DNA of 64,000 bases from Nocardioides jiangxiensis. GTDB lineage: Bacteria > Actinomycetota > Actinomycetes > Propionibacteriales > Nocardioidaceae. The DNA lies in the NCBI RefSeq assembly GCF_030580915.1, contig NZ_JAUQTA010000001.1:310001-374000 (forward strand), read 5' to 3'. Shown here piece by piece: positions 45,674-54,630 of this stretch (positions are counted from its first letter, which is position 1; every line of letters starts with the position of its first letter). Both the position numbers and the translations under genes were made by a program. The notes under the pieces are model-generated. The model saw only the letters and a program-made list of their open reading frames with translations. It was not told the origin of the DNA and did no database searches.

Positions 45674-48600
45674 GTGCCTGCTCTGCACGTGCCCACCCAC
45701 CCGGTACGCCTCGTCACCGCGTCCAGCCTGTTCGACGGCCACGACGCCTCGATCAACATCATGCGGCGGATCCTCCAGTCACAGGGCTGCGAGGTCATCC
45801 ACCTGGGCCACAACCGCTCCGTGCAGGAGGTCGTCGAGGCCGCTCTCGAGGAGGACGTGCAGGGCGTCGCGGTCTCGTCGTACCAGGGCGGGCACGTGGA
45901 GTACTTCGAGTACCTCGTGGAGTCGCTCCGCGCCGCGGGCGCGGGGCACGTGCGGGTGGTCGGGGGCGGCGGTGGCGTCATCGTGCCGGCCGAGATCGCC
46001 AGGCTGCGCGAGTCGGGCGTCACGATCTTCTCCCCCGAGGACGGTCAGCGGCTCGGCCTCGCCGGCATGGTCAACACGGTCGTCGAGCAGTGCGACCACG
46101 ACCTCTGGGCGCTGGCGCCCGCTGCGCTCGACGGCGTCCTCACGGGCGACCGGCCCGCGGTCGCACGCGCCCTGACCGGCGCCGAGTCCGGCCGCCTGCC
46201 CTCCGACCTGTTCGACCACCTCCGCACCGCAGCCGCCGCGCGCACCGTGCCGGTCCTCGGCATCACCGGCACCGGTGGGTCCGGCAAGTCCAGCCTCACC
46301 GACGAGCTGGTACGCCGCTTCCGCACCGACCTCGGCGACAAGCTGCGCATCGCGGTGGTCGCCGTCGACCCCACCCGCCGCCGCGGCGGCGGGGCCCTGC
46401 TCGGCGACCGGATCCGCGCCAACGCCATCACCGGCGACGAGGTCTTCTTCCGCTCGCTCGCCACGCGCGGCGCCCACGAGGTGCCCGAGCACCTCGACGA
46501 CGTGATCACCGTGCTCAAGGCGGCCGGCTTCGACCTCGTGATCGTCGAGACGCCGGGCATCGGACAGGGCGATGCGGCGATCGTCCCCTTCGTCGACCAC
46601 GCCCTCTACGTCATGACGCCCGAGTTCGGCGCCGCGTCGCAGCTGGAGAAGATCGACATGCTCGACTTCGCCGACACCGTGGCCATCAACAAGTTCGAGC
46701 GCCGCGGCGGGGCCGATGCGATGCGTGACGTCGCGCGGCAGCTGGTGCGCAACCGCGAGGCGTTCGGTTCCTCACCCAGCGACATGCCGGTCTTCGGCAC
46801 GAGCGCGGCGACGTTCAACGACGACGGCGTGACCGCGCTCTACCAGCACCTGCGCGACGCGCTCGTGGCGCTGGGCCTGCCCGCCGGCGAGGGCGTCCTG
46901 CCCCGGGTGGACGTGCGTCACTCGACCGGCCTGCACCAGGTGGTGCCCGCGGACCGCACCCGCTACCTCGCCGAGATCACCGACACCGTGCGCCGCTACC
47001 ACGCCGCCACCGAGGAGCTGGCCGAGCTGGCAGCCGACCACCAGGCGATCGAGCGGGTCCGCGCTCTCGGGTCGCGCGCCGTGCGCGCGGGCAAGGGCAC
47101 CCGGCCGCTCCCCCCGGAGATCGCGGAGGCGATCCAGGGCTGGCCGGCCGTCCGCGATCACGAGGCCACACAGACCCGCGAGTCGCTGTCGGGACTGCAG
47201 GTACCCCGCGTGGCCGTCCCCCGCGGCACCGACCACGGCGAGCTGGTCCGCTACCTCCGCCGGGAGAACCTGCCCGGCCGCTTCCCGTTCACCGCCGGCG
47301 TCTTCCCCTACAAGCGCGACGACGAGGACCCGGCGCGCATGTTCGCGGGCGAGGGCGACCCCTTCCGCACCAACCGTCGCTTCAAGCTGCTCTCCGAGGG
47401 GCAGCCCGCGACCCGGCTCTCGACGGCGTTCGACTCCGTCACGCTGTACGGCCGCGACCCGGACGAGCGGCCCGACGTCTTCGGCAAGGTCGGCACGTCG
47501 GGTGTCTCCGTGGCGACGCTGGAGGACATGAAGGCGCTCTACGACGGCTTCGACCTCGCCTCCCCCACGACCAGCGTCAGCATGACGATCAACGGCCCGG
47601 CGCCGACGATCCTGGCCTTCTTCCTCAACACGGTCATCGACCAGGCGATCGCCGAAGGACGCGACCCCGAGCAGGCGCTGCGCACGGTCCGGGGCACCGT
47701 GCAGGCCGACATCCTCAAGGAGGACCAGGGGCAGAACACCTGCCTCTTCTCCACCGAGTTCAGCCTGCGCTGCATGGCCGACGTGCAGGAGTGGTTCATC
47801 GAGCACGGTGTGCGGAACTTCTACTCCGTCTCCATCTCCGGCTACCACATCGCCGAGGCCGGGGCGAACCCCCTGACCCAGCTCGCGTTCACCCTGGCCA
47901 ACGGCTTCACCTACGTCGAGGCCTACCTCGCACGCGGCATGAAGATCGACGACTTCGCGCCCAACCTGTCGTTCTTCTTCTCCAACGGCATGGACCCGGA
48001 GTACTCCGTCCTGGGCCGCGTCGCCCGCCGGATCTGGGCGATCGCGATGAAGGAGAAGTACGGCGCGAACGAGCGCTCGCAGAAGCTGAAGTACCACGTC
48101 CAGACGTCCGGCCGGAGCCTGCACGCACAGGAGATGGCGTTCAACGACATCCGCACGACGCTCCAGGCGCTCTGCGCGATCTACGACAACGCGAACTCCC
48201 TGCACACCAACGCCTACGACGAGGCGGTCACCACGCCCACCTCGGAGTCGGTACGCCGCGCACTCGCCATCCAGCTCGTCATCAACCGCGAGTGGGGCCT
48301 GGCGATGAACGAGAACCCGCTCCAGGGCTCCTACGTCATCGACGAGCTCACCGACCTCGTGGAGGCGGCGGTGCTCGCCGAGCTGGACCGCATCTCCGAG
48401 CGCGGTGGTGTGCTCGGCGCGATGGAGACGGGCTACCAGCGGGGCCGGATCCAGGACGAGTCGATGCTCTACGAGCAGCGCAAGCACGACGGCTCGCTGC
48501 CGATCGTCGGCGTCAACACCTTCCGCAACCCCGCCGGTGAGCCCGAGCACGAGGTCGAGCTCGCCCGGGCCACCAGCGAGGAGAAGCAGTCGCAGCTGCG

Positions 48601-48787
48601 GCGCGTGAGCGCCTTCCGCGACGCCCACCGCTCCGAGTCCGCGGCGGCGCTGGCCCGCCTGAAGCACGCCGCCACCTCGGGCGAGAACGTCTTCGCGGTC
48701 CTGATGGACGCCGCGCGGGTCTGCACGCTGCAGCAGGTCACCGAGGCGTTCTTCGAGGTCGGCGGGGAGTACCGCCGGACCGTCTGA
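45674..48787 (+). CDS. icmF: Fused isobutyryl-CoA mutase (IcmF) with built-in G-protein chaperone
   Basis: 1037 aa, GTG start (GGGAG upstream). Domain order is that of IcmF: N-terminal cobalamin-binding domain with lower-ligand His in DGHDASINIMRRIL (His23), MeaI-type GTPase with P-loop GTGGSGKS (199-206) and VAVDPTRRRGGGALLGDRI, NKFERRGG, then the mutase TIM barrel (GTSGVSVATLEDM, SISGYHIAEAGANP, QTSGRSLHAQE). It interconverts isobutyryl-CoA and n-butyryl-CoA, or isovaleryl/pivalyl-CoA in some members, with coenzyme B12. It would link branched-chain acyl-CoA (compare the amino-acid route at 16.6-21.2 kb) to beta-oxidation. Controlled by the palindrome upstream. Confidence 0.95.
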   Translation: MPALHVPTHPVRLVTASSLFDGHDASINIMRRILQSQGCEVIHLGHNRSVQEVVEAALEEDVQGVAVSSYQGGHVEYFEYLVESLRAAGAGHVRVVGGGGGVIVPAEIARLRESGVTIFSPEDGQRLGLAGMVNTVVEQCDHDLWALAPAALDGVLTGDRPAVARALTGAESGRLPSDLFDHLRTAAAARTVPVLGITGTGGSGKSSLTDELVRRFRTDLGDKLRIAVVAVDPTRRRGGGALLGDRIRANAITGDEVFFRSLATRGAHEVPEHLDDVITVLKAAGFDLVIVETPGIGQGDAAIVPFVDHALYVMTPEFGAASQLEKIDMLDFADTVAINKFERRGGADAMRDVARQLVRNREAFGSSPSDMPVFGTSAATFNDDGVTALYQHLRDALVALGLPAGEGVLPRVDVRHSTGLHQVVPADRTRYLAEITDTVRRYHAATEELAELAADHQAIERVRALGSRAVRAGKGTRPLPPEIAEAIQGWPAVRDHEATQTRESLSGLQVPRVAVPRGTDHGELVRYLRRENLPGRFPFTAGVFPYKRDDEDPARMFAGEGDPFRTNRRFKLLSEGQPATRLSTAFDSVTLYGRDPDERPDVFGKVGTSGVSVATLEDMKALYDGFDLASPTTSVSMTINGPAPTILAFFLNTVIDQAIAEGRDPEQALRTVRGTVQADILKEDQGQNTCLFSTEFSLRCMADVQEWFIEHGVRNFYSVSISGYHIAEAGANPLTQLAFTLANGFTYVEAYLARGMKIDDFAPNLSFFFSNGMDPEYSVLGRVARRIWAIAMKEKYGANERSQKLKYHVQTSGRSLHAQEMAFNDIRTTLQALCAIYDNANSLHTNAYDEAVTTPTSESVRRALAIQLVINREWGLAMNENPLQGSYVIDELTDLVEAAVLAELDRISERGGVLGAMETGYQRGRIQDESMLYEQRKHDGSLPIVGVNTFRNPAGEPEHEVELARATSEEKQSQLRRVSAFRDAHRSESAAALARLKHAATSGENVFAVLMDAARVCTLQQVTEAFFEVGGEYRRTV

Positions 48788-48790
48788 GGA

Positions 48791-49669
48791 TCAGCTGCTG
48801 CGCGGTCGCACCTGGTCGGTCCACCCCGAACCGTCGTGCCAGCGCTCGTGCGTGCCGTCGGCTGTGGGGTACCACCCCGCGGCAACGACGTCGGGCGCCA
48901 CGACGGAAGGAGCGGTCACGCCCGCGGAAGAGGCGGCCCCCGTGGGCGCCATCGCGCCGGCGAGGCCCGACCCGATGCTGCCGCCGCCACGCAGCACGCG
49001 CAGGAAGTCCGCCTTCGCCCGCGACGCGAGGTCGTCGGCGCCAGGGGTGGGCGGGTTCGCCCTGACCATCCGGCCACCGGAGCGCCACAGCTTCCAGCCG
49101 AAGTAGATGCTGCCGGCCCGCAGGGCGACCAGGACGAGTCCGATCAGGGAGAACAGCAGTCCGACGCCGAGGAAGACCCAGCCGACGATGCCGAAGACGG
49201 AGACCCCGATGCGGTTCTGGCTGGGGTCGGCGGAGTCGTAGCGGACCTCGATCCGGTCGCCGACCTCGCGCTTGCACAGGCCCGACGAGGAACCCTCGGA
49301 CATCGCCCGGTAGCTCGACCCGCCGACCTCGAACGTCGCGGTGGCGCTGCAGGTGCGGTCGGAGTCGGGAGCGCTGACCTGCGTGATCCTGCCTGTCGCC
49401 GTGGCATCGACGTCGACGCCGCGGGTCATCACGATCGGCCCGAGGACGACGAAGACGAGACCCAGCCCCAGGAAGACGAGCGCACCGAGGATGCCGGGCC
49501 GTGACCGGCGTCCGAAGGGGTTCTCCAGCCCGACGAGCCCGTCGGCGATCAGCACGCCGCCGATCACCTGCCGCACGCGGCCCGCGACGTACGGATCCGT
49601 CGACTCGTGCTTCTCTACCTCGGCCCTTGCCTGGGCGACCAGCTCGGAGGCCTTGCTGCGGATCGACAT
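48791..49669 (-). CDS. DUF3592 + DUF2510 membrane protein
   Basis: 292 aa from ATG at 49669 (GGAAGG upstream). Two membrane helices (about 58-80 and 155-185) enclose an external beta domain with two Cys (RTCSATATFEVGG, SSGLCKREVGD) typical of DUF3592. The C-terminal about 30 residues, GWYPTADGTHERWHDGSGW, form a DUF2510 module, common in actinobacterial envelope and type VII secretion-associated proteins. It is third gene of a cluster with a DcrB-like protein and a WXG100-type protein, 2 nt after the former. Function unknown. Confidence 0.82.
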   Translation of the reverse strand: MSIRSKASELVAQARAEVEKHESTDPYVAGRVRQVIGGVLIADGLVGLENPFGRRSRPGILGALVFLGLGLVFVVLGPIVMTRGVDVDATATGRITQVSAPDSDRTCSATATFEVGGSSYRAMSEGSSSGLCKREVGDRIEVRYDSADPSQNRIGVSVFGIVGWVFLGVGLLFSLIGLVLVALRAGSIYFGWKLWRSGGRMVRANPPTPGADDLASRAKADFLRVLRGGGSIGSGLAGAMAPTGAASSAGVTAPSVVAPDVVAAGWYPTADGTHERWHDGSGWTDQVRPRSS

Positions 49670-49671
49670 GC

Positions 49672-50199
49672 TCACTCGCCTTCCGGCGCCTGCGGGAGGC
49701 GCTCCTGGTCCAGCCGGACCGCGCTGATGTACGACGCGAACTCGGGCCGTACGGTGGGGAACTGCTCGGCGGTGCAGGTGACCGTGTGGACGACGATCGC
49801 CTGCTCGTCGGGCTTGTCCGTCGCGAAGGACATGATCACCTGGATCGCCTTCAGCGGGTCCGGCGTGCCCGGAAGGACGCAGTCGAGCAGCTGCATCAGG
49901 CCGGTGATGCCCTCGGCGCCGAAGGGCTTCCGCTCGACGACGCTGACCGTGACGCCATCGGCACGGAACGCCTCGAGCGCCTCGTCGGCGAGAGCCTCGG
50001 CCGGGAGGTCGGCCGGACGCACCGCACCACCGACCGTGAGGGTGGGGGTGTACTCCCCCTCCGGCACCCAGCGCAGGGCGACGAACTCCGCGCTCGTCAC
50101 GCCCACCGACTCCGGCGTCACCGCCTGCCAGTACCTGCTCGGCTCCTCGAGCGTGAGGGGCACCGGAATCGTGTTCACCTTGTTCTCCATCCAGATCAC
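49672..50199 (-). CDS. DcrB/LpqN-like (DUF1795-type) protein
   Basis: 175 aa from GTG at 50199, which overlaps the stop of the WXG100-type gene by 4 nt; an ATG 9 nt later is the alternative. No signal peptide. The sequence (VPLTLEEPSRYWQAVTPESV, then RPADLPAEALADEALEAFRA and VQVIMSFATDKPDEQAIVVH-like strands) suggests the PsbP/DcrB/LpqN alpha-beta fold found in mycobacterial Lpq proteins and T7SS-linked chaperone-like factors. With its coupling to a WXG100 protein it may act as a chaperone or partner. The fold call is by pattern and moderate. Confidence 0.6.
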   Translation of the reverse strand: MIWMENKVNTIPVPLTLEEPSRYWQAVTPESVGVTSAEFVALRWVPEGEYTPTLTVGGAVRPADLPAEALADEALEAFRADGVTVSVVERKPFGAEGITGLMQLLDCVLPGTPDPLKAIQVIMSFATDKPDEQAIVVHTVTCTAEQFPTVRPEFASYISAVRLDQERLPQAPEGE

Positions 50200-51383
50200 C
50201 AGTTCCAGGGGGCGTACTTGGAGTCGGCCACGGCATCGATCGCATCGCCACCGGCATCGAGCACGGCATCGCCGGCGTCGCTGACGGCGTCGACGACGGC
50301 ACCCGGGTCGACCGTCACGTCGAAGTCAACCTTGCCGCCCAGCCCGAGTGCGGCACCGAACTCGCCACCGATGTGGAACTTCCCGTCGGGGCCCTTGCCG
50401 ACCGTGACGTCAGCCTCCACGCCGGCACCGGCCCAGCCCTCGACACCTCCGGTGCCTCCCACACCGGCGACCGACGCGCTGATGTCGGCGCGGGCCCGGG
50501 CGCCGGCGAACGCGTCGACACCCGCATGCAGGCCGTCCTTGCCGAGGGAGGCCTCGCCCGACACCGTGGCCTCGACCGACGCCTCGGCCGAGCCGCCGAC
50601 CTCGGCGACGCCTAGCTGGGCCTTGCCGGACGCCTTCGCCCCGACCGCCACGACGCCGGCACTGCCGCCGACGGCGAGACCCTCCTCGGTGATCCCGGCG
50701 TGGTAGTCAGCCTTGGCTTCGCCGACGTGGTACTCGGCCTTGCCCTCGTAGGAGACGTCGCCCGCCTTGCCACTGCCCTCGGCCTCGCCACCCGCGATCT
50801 CCGCGGACGCCTCGCCCTCGTGCAGCTTCACGTCGAGACCGGGCTTGCCCTTCTCCGTGTAGCCGTCCTTGGTCTGCGTGCGGTCGTCGGCGCGGTGCTG
50901 GGGGTCGTCGCCGTCGTTGTCGAAGTCGTGGCCGTACTGACCGTCCTTGTGCTTTCCCTTGAAGCCCTCGCGCACCGTGTCGTCGGCCTGGTCCGGATCC
51001 TCGTACGGCTCGTCGTCGTCCTCGTCGGGATCGGCCGGCTCGCCCGGACCGGAGGGGTTGCTCCCTGGCGGCACGGCACCGGGAGGGAGCACGCTGCCGG
51101 GCCCACCCGGGACGATGCCGCTCGCCTTCTCCTGCTGCGCGATCTGCTCGACGGCGTCGCTCGACATCTGCTCGAGCTGCTGCGCGCACTGCTGCAGCGT
51201 CAGCTTGTGCTGGCCCGTCCACGCGTCGGAGAAGTCGAGCGTGTCCTGACCTTCCCACGCCTGCGTGGCCTGGGTGATCAGGCGCTGGACGGTCTCGTTG
51301 ACCATCGTGAGCTGGTGGCTGTTCTGCCGGAGCTGCTCCGCGACCTTCCTGATCCGCTCCGGGTCCATGCCCACGAACGCCAT
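50196..51383 (-). CDS. WXG100-type N-terminal protein with acidic linker and Gly/Ala-rich beta repeat domain
   Basis: 395 aa. Residues 1-88 form a helical hairpin with WEG at 43-45, the ESX/WXG100 arrangement (MDPERIRKVAEQLRQNSHQL ... EQIAQQEKASG). A Pro/Gly then very acidic linker follows (about 90-175). Residues about 180-365 are alternating Gly/Ala/Val/charged segments (SAEASVEATVSGEASLG, HAGVDAFAGARARADISA, GWAGAGVEADVTVG) that look like a long beta structure with roughly 20-25-residue periodicity. No toxin domain or active site is recognisable at the C-terminus (SKYAPWNW). Probably a T7SS-exported surface or effector-like protein; no ESX core genes lie nearby. Confidence 0.75.
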   Translation of the reverse strand: MAFVGMDPERIRKVAEQLRQNSHQLTMVNETVQRLITQATQAWEGQDTLDFSDAWTGQHKLTLQQCAQQLEQMSSDAVEQIAQQEKASGIVPGGPGSVLPPGAVPPGSNPSGPGEPADPDEDDDEPYEDPDQADDTVREGFKGKHKDGQYGHDFDNDGDDPQHRADDRTQTKDGYTEKGKPGLDVKLHEGEASAEIAGGEAEGSGKAGDVSYEGKAEYHVGEAKADYHAGITEEGLAVGGSAGVVAVGAKASGKAQLGVAEVGGSAEASVEATVSGEASLGKDGLHAGVDAFAGARARADISASVAGVGGTGGVEGWAGAGVEADVTVGKGPDGKFHIGGEFGAALGLGGKVDFDVTVDPGAVVDAVSDAGDAVLDAGGDAIDAVADSKYAPWNW

Positions 51384-51615
51384 CGCCGCCGCCTTCCTCG
51401 CCAGGACCGGCCCCGAGCCGGTCTTCCCCCGAAAACTAGGTGGCAGGCCTGCGTGCGTCGATGGGGAGAAGTACCCGCCGAGCCAGGTGCCAGCGGCACC
51501 GTACCGCAGACCAGTTGTGCGATACAGGGGTCAGTCGCAGGTGTCGCACGTGCCGGCCCGCCGACGGTAGGCAGCCCACGTGGCAGCCGGGAGACGGCCG
51601 GGTGAAGTGCCGGTG

Positions 51616-54594
51616 TCAGCCCCAGAACACTCGGTCCACGACCGCCCGGGCCCGCCGGGTGGCGCGCAGGTAGTCGTTGAGCATCTCGGTCGCCTCCCCG
51701 GGCGCGTAGCCGAGCACCGCTGCGACAGCCGCACGTTCCCGTGCGTCGCTCGGTACCGCGTCACCGGGGCGGCCCCGCACCAGCGTCACGGCGTCGCGCA
51801 CCCGGCTGACGAGCCGCCACGCGAGCACCAGGTCCTGGGCGTCGTCCGCGTCGAGGAGCCCGAGCGACTCCGCCGCCTGCAGCGCCTTCAGGGTGCGCGG
51901 CGTACGCAGCTCGGGATGGCGCCCGGCGTGCTGCATCTGCAGCAGCTGCACCGTCCACTCGATGTCGGCCAGTCCCCCACGGCCTAGCTTGAGGTGGGTG
52001 TGCGGGTCGGCACCGCGCGGCAGCCGCTCGGCGTCGACGCGCGCCTTGAGGCGTCGCACCTCGAAGACAGCCTCCTCGTCGAGCCCGGCGTCGGGGAAGC
52101 GGAGCGGGTCGACGAGCGCCGTGAACCGGGCACGCAGGTCGGCGTCGCCCACGACCGCCTCCGCCCGCAGCAGGGCCTGCGCCTCCCACGTCGACGACCA
52201 CGAGGCGTAGTAGGCGGCGTACGAGTCGAGGGTGCGGACCAGCGGGCCCTGCCGCCCCTCCGGCCGGAGGTCGGCGTCGAGGTCGAGCGCGGGGTCCGAC
52301 CCCGGAAGCCCCAGCAGCCGGCGCAGCTCGAGCGCCACCCCCTGTGCGTACGCCGCGGCACGCGACGCATCCACACCGGGCAACGGCTCGTGCACGAACA
52401 TCACGTCGGCATCGGAGCCGAACGAGAGCTCGGCTCCGCCGTAGCGCCCCATGGCCACGAGCGCCATGTGCGTCGGCGGCTCGTCGAACCCGCGCTGGCG
52501 GCACAGGTCGGCCATGACGACCTCGAGCGCAGCCTCCAGGGTGGCGTCGGTCAGGCCGGACAGTCCGGCGCCGACCTCGGCCACGTCGGTGTCCCCCACG
52601 AGGCTCCCGGCAGCGATCCGCAACAGCTCCCGGCGGCGCACGGCACGGATCGCGCGGACACCGGCTGCGGCGTCGGGCTGGCGGCGCGCGACGCTGCGCA
52701 TCTCGGCCAGGATCGCGGCGTCGCCGAGGGGGTGCAGGTCCTCGGCGAGCACGCGCACGCCCTGGGGCTCTCGGTGCAGGAGGTCGGTGGCATAGCGCGA
52801 GGTCGCCAGCAGGCGCGCCATCCGCTCCGCGACCTCGCCCTCGTCGCGGAGGAGCCGGAGGTACCAGGTCGTCGTGCCCAGCGCCTCGCTGATCCGGCGG
52901 AAGCCGAGCAGTCCCGCATCGGGGTCGGGCGCGTCGGCGAACCACTCGAGCATGACCGGCAGCAGGGTGCGCTGGATCGCGGCGGCACGGCTCAGCCCCG
53001 ATGTCAGCGCCTCGAGGTGGCGCAGTGCGGCCGCGGGGTCGTCGTAGCCGAGCGCCGCGAGCCGGGCGCGGGCCGCCTCGGCACTGAGCACCGCCCCGTC
53101 ACCCGGCAGCCGGGACGCCGCGCCCAGCAGCGGCCGGTAGAAGAGCTTCTCGTGCAGGCGGCGCACCTCGCGGCGGTTCGACCGCCACTGGCGCTCCAGC
53201 TCGGTGCCGGCGTCCCGTCCGAGGCCGAGCGAGCGTCCGATCCGCCGCAGCTCGTCGGGGTCGTCGGGCACCACGTGCGTGCGCCGGAGACGGTGCAGCT
53301 GGATCCGGTGCTCGAGCCGCCGGAGGAAGCGCCAGGAGTCCTGGAGGGCCTGGCCGTCGCTGCGGCCGACGTAGCCGCGGCTGGTCAGTGCCTCCAGCGC
53401 GGGCAACGTGCCGCCGTCGCGGATCGCCGGGTCGGCCCGGCCGTGCACGAGCTGCAGCAGCTGCACCGCGAACTCGACGTCCCGCAGACCTCCCGACCCC
53501 AGCTTGAGCTGGCGCTCCGCCTCCTGGGCGGGCAGGTGGGCGACGACCCTGCGCCGCATCGCCTGGACGTCCTCGACGAACCACGGGCGGGTCACGGCCT
53601 GCCAGATGAACGGCTCCACCATCTCCCGGTACGCCGCACCCAGCGCAGCGTCGCCGGCGACCGGCCGGGCCTTGAGGAGCGCCTGGAACTCCCACGTCTT
53701 CGCCCAGCGCTCGTAGTAGGCGCGATGGCTCGCCAGCGTGCGGCTCAGCGGTCCCTGCGACCCCTCGGGCCGCAGGTTGGCGTCGACCGGCCAGATCGTG
53801 CCTGCGGCGGTCTGCTCGGAGCAGATCCGGATGACGTGGCTGGCCAGGGCCGCAGCCGTGCGCCCCGCGCTCGCGTCCTCGGCCTCCCGCCCGGGCTCGT
53901 GCACGAAGACGACGTCGACATCGCTGACGTAGTTGAGCTCGCGGCCACCGCACTTGCCCATCGCGATGATCGCCAGGCGCACGTCGTCGGCAGCGGCGCC
54001 CACCCGGGCGCGGGCGATGGCGAGGGCGGCCTCGAGCGTGGCGGCGGCGAGGTCGGAGAGCTCGGCGGCGACGTCCTCGACCGCGGCCCCGTGGGCCAGG
54101 TCGCGGGCGGCGAGGCGCAGCAGCAGCCGGCGGTAGCCCAAGCGCAGGGCGTCGACCGCAGCACCGTCCGGCAACGTCGCGACGGGAGCCGACGAGTCCG
54201 GGGAGGCCCCCACGGCTGCCAGCAGCTCGGCACGGAGCACGAACGCCGGCGGCCGGGTGCAGGCGAGCAGCGGGTCGGCGAGCTCCTGCCAGTCCTCACG
54301 TACGCGCAGCAGGTGCTCCGCCAGCGCCCGGCTCGCGCCGAGCACGGCGAGCAGCCGGTCCGCGGTGAGGACGTCGTGGGCGAGGGTGTCGAGGAGGCGG
54401 TCGCGGTCGGTCACCGCGGCGAGCGCGAGCAACGCCGCGAGGGCTGCGTCGGGATCGGCGGTGTGGCCGATCGCCTCGCGCAGGCCGTCGGCGTACGGCC
54501 CGAGAGCGGTGAGCCCGGCCGTGGCCCCCTCGACGTCGACGAAGCCGAGCCGCAGCAGCGTGCTGCGGTCGGTCCGGCGCTCTCCGGGGCTCAT
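51616..54594 (-). CDS. glnE: Bifunctional glutamine synthetase adenylyltransferase / adenylyl-removing enzyme
   Basis: 992 aa, normal actinobacterial length. Two nucleotidyltransferase domains, N-terminal (adenylyl-removing) with MGKCGGRELNYVSDVDVVFV (about 210-229) and C-terminal (adenylylating) with MGRYGGAELSFGSDADVMFV (about 710-729), each followed by the DxNLRPEGxxGPL motif (DANLRPEGSQGPLSR; DADLRPEGRQGPLVR). It adjusts glutamine synthetase activity to nitrogen supply through PII signals. The next gene upstream is glnA2, the conserved order in actinobacteria (36-nt gap). Confidence 0.96.
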   Translation of the reverse strand: MSPGERRTDRSTLLRLGFVDVEGATAGLTALGPYADGLREAIGHTADPDAALAALLALAAVTDRDRLLDTLAHDVLTADRLLAVLGASRALAEHLLRVREDWQELADPLLACTRPPAFVLRAELLAAVGASPDSSAPVATLPDGAAVDALRLGYRRLLLRLAARDLAHGAAVEDVAAELSDLAAATLEAALAIARARVGAAADDVRLAIIAMGKCGGRELNYVSDVDVVFVHEPGREAEDASAGRTAAALASHVIRICSEQTAAGTIWPVDANLRPEGSQGPLSRTLASHRAYYERWAKTWEFQALLKARPVAGDAALGAAYREMVEPFIWQAVTRPWFVEDVQAMRRRVVAHLPAQEAERQLKLGSGGLRDVEFAVQLLQLVHGRADPAIRDGGTLPALEALTSRGYVGRSDGQALQDSWRFLRRLEHRIQLHRLRRTHVVPDDPDELRRIGRSLGLGRDAGTELERQWRSNRREVRRLHEKLFYRPLLGAASRLPGDGAVLSAEAARARLAALGYDDPAAALRHLEALTSGLSRAAAIQRTLLPVMLEWFADAPDPDAGLLGFRRISEALGTTTWYLRLLRDEGEVAERMARLLATSRYATDLLHREPQGVRVLAEDLHPLGDAAILAEMRSVARRQPDAAAGVRAIRAVRRRELLRIAAGSLVGDTDVAEVGAGLSGLTDATLEAALEVVMADLCRQRGFDEPPTHMALVAMGRYGGAELSFGSDADVMFVHEPLPGVDASRAAAYAQGVALELRRLLGLPGSDPALDLDADLRPEGRQGPLVRTLDSYAAYYASWSSTWEAQALLRAEAVVGDADLRARFTALVDPLRFPDAGLDEEAVFEVRRLKARVDAERLPRGADPHTHLKLGRGGLADIEWTVQLLQMQHAGRHPELRTPRTLKALQAAESLGLLDADDAQDLVLAWRLVSRVRDAVTLVRGRPGDAVPSDARERAAVAAVLGYAPGEATEMLNDYLRATRRARAVVDRVFWG

Positions 54595-54630
54595 GCCGCT
54601 CCAGGCGGACGAAGGCTCAGAGGCTGGCCG

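Noticed and set aside
50196..51383. Polymorphic toxin
   Set aside because: The C-terminus has no known toxin motif and no immunity-like small gene follows.
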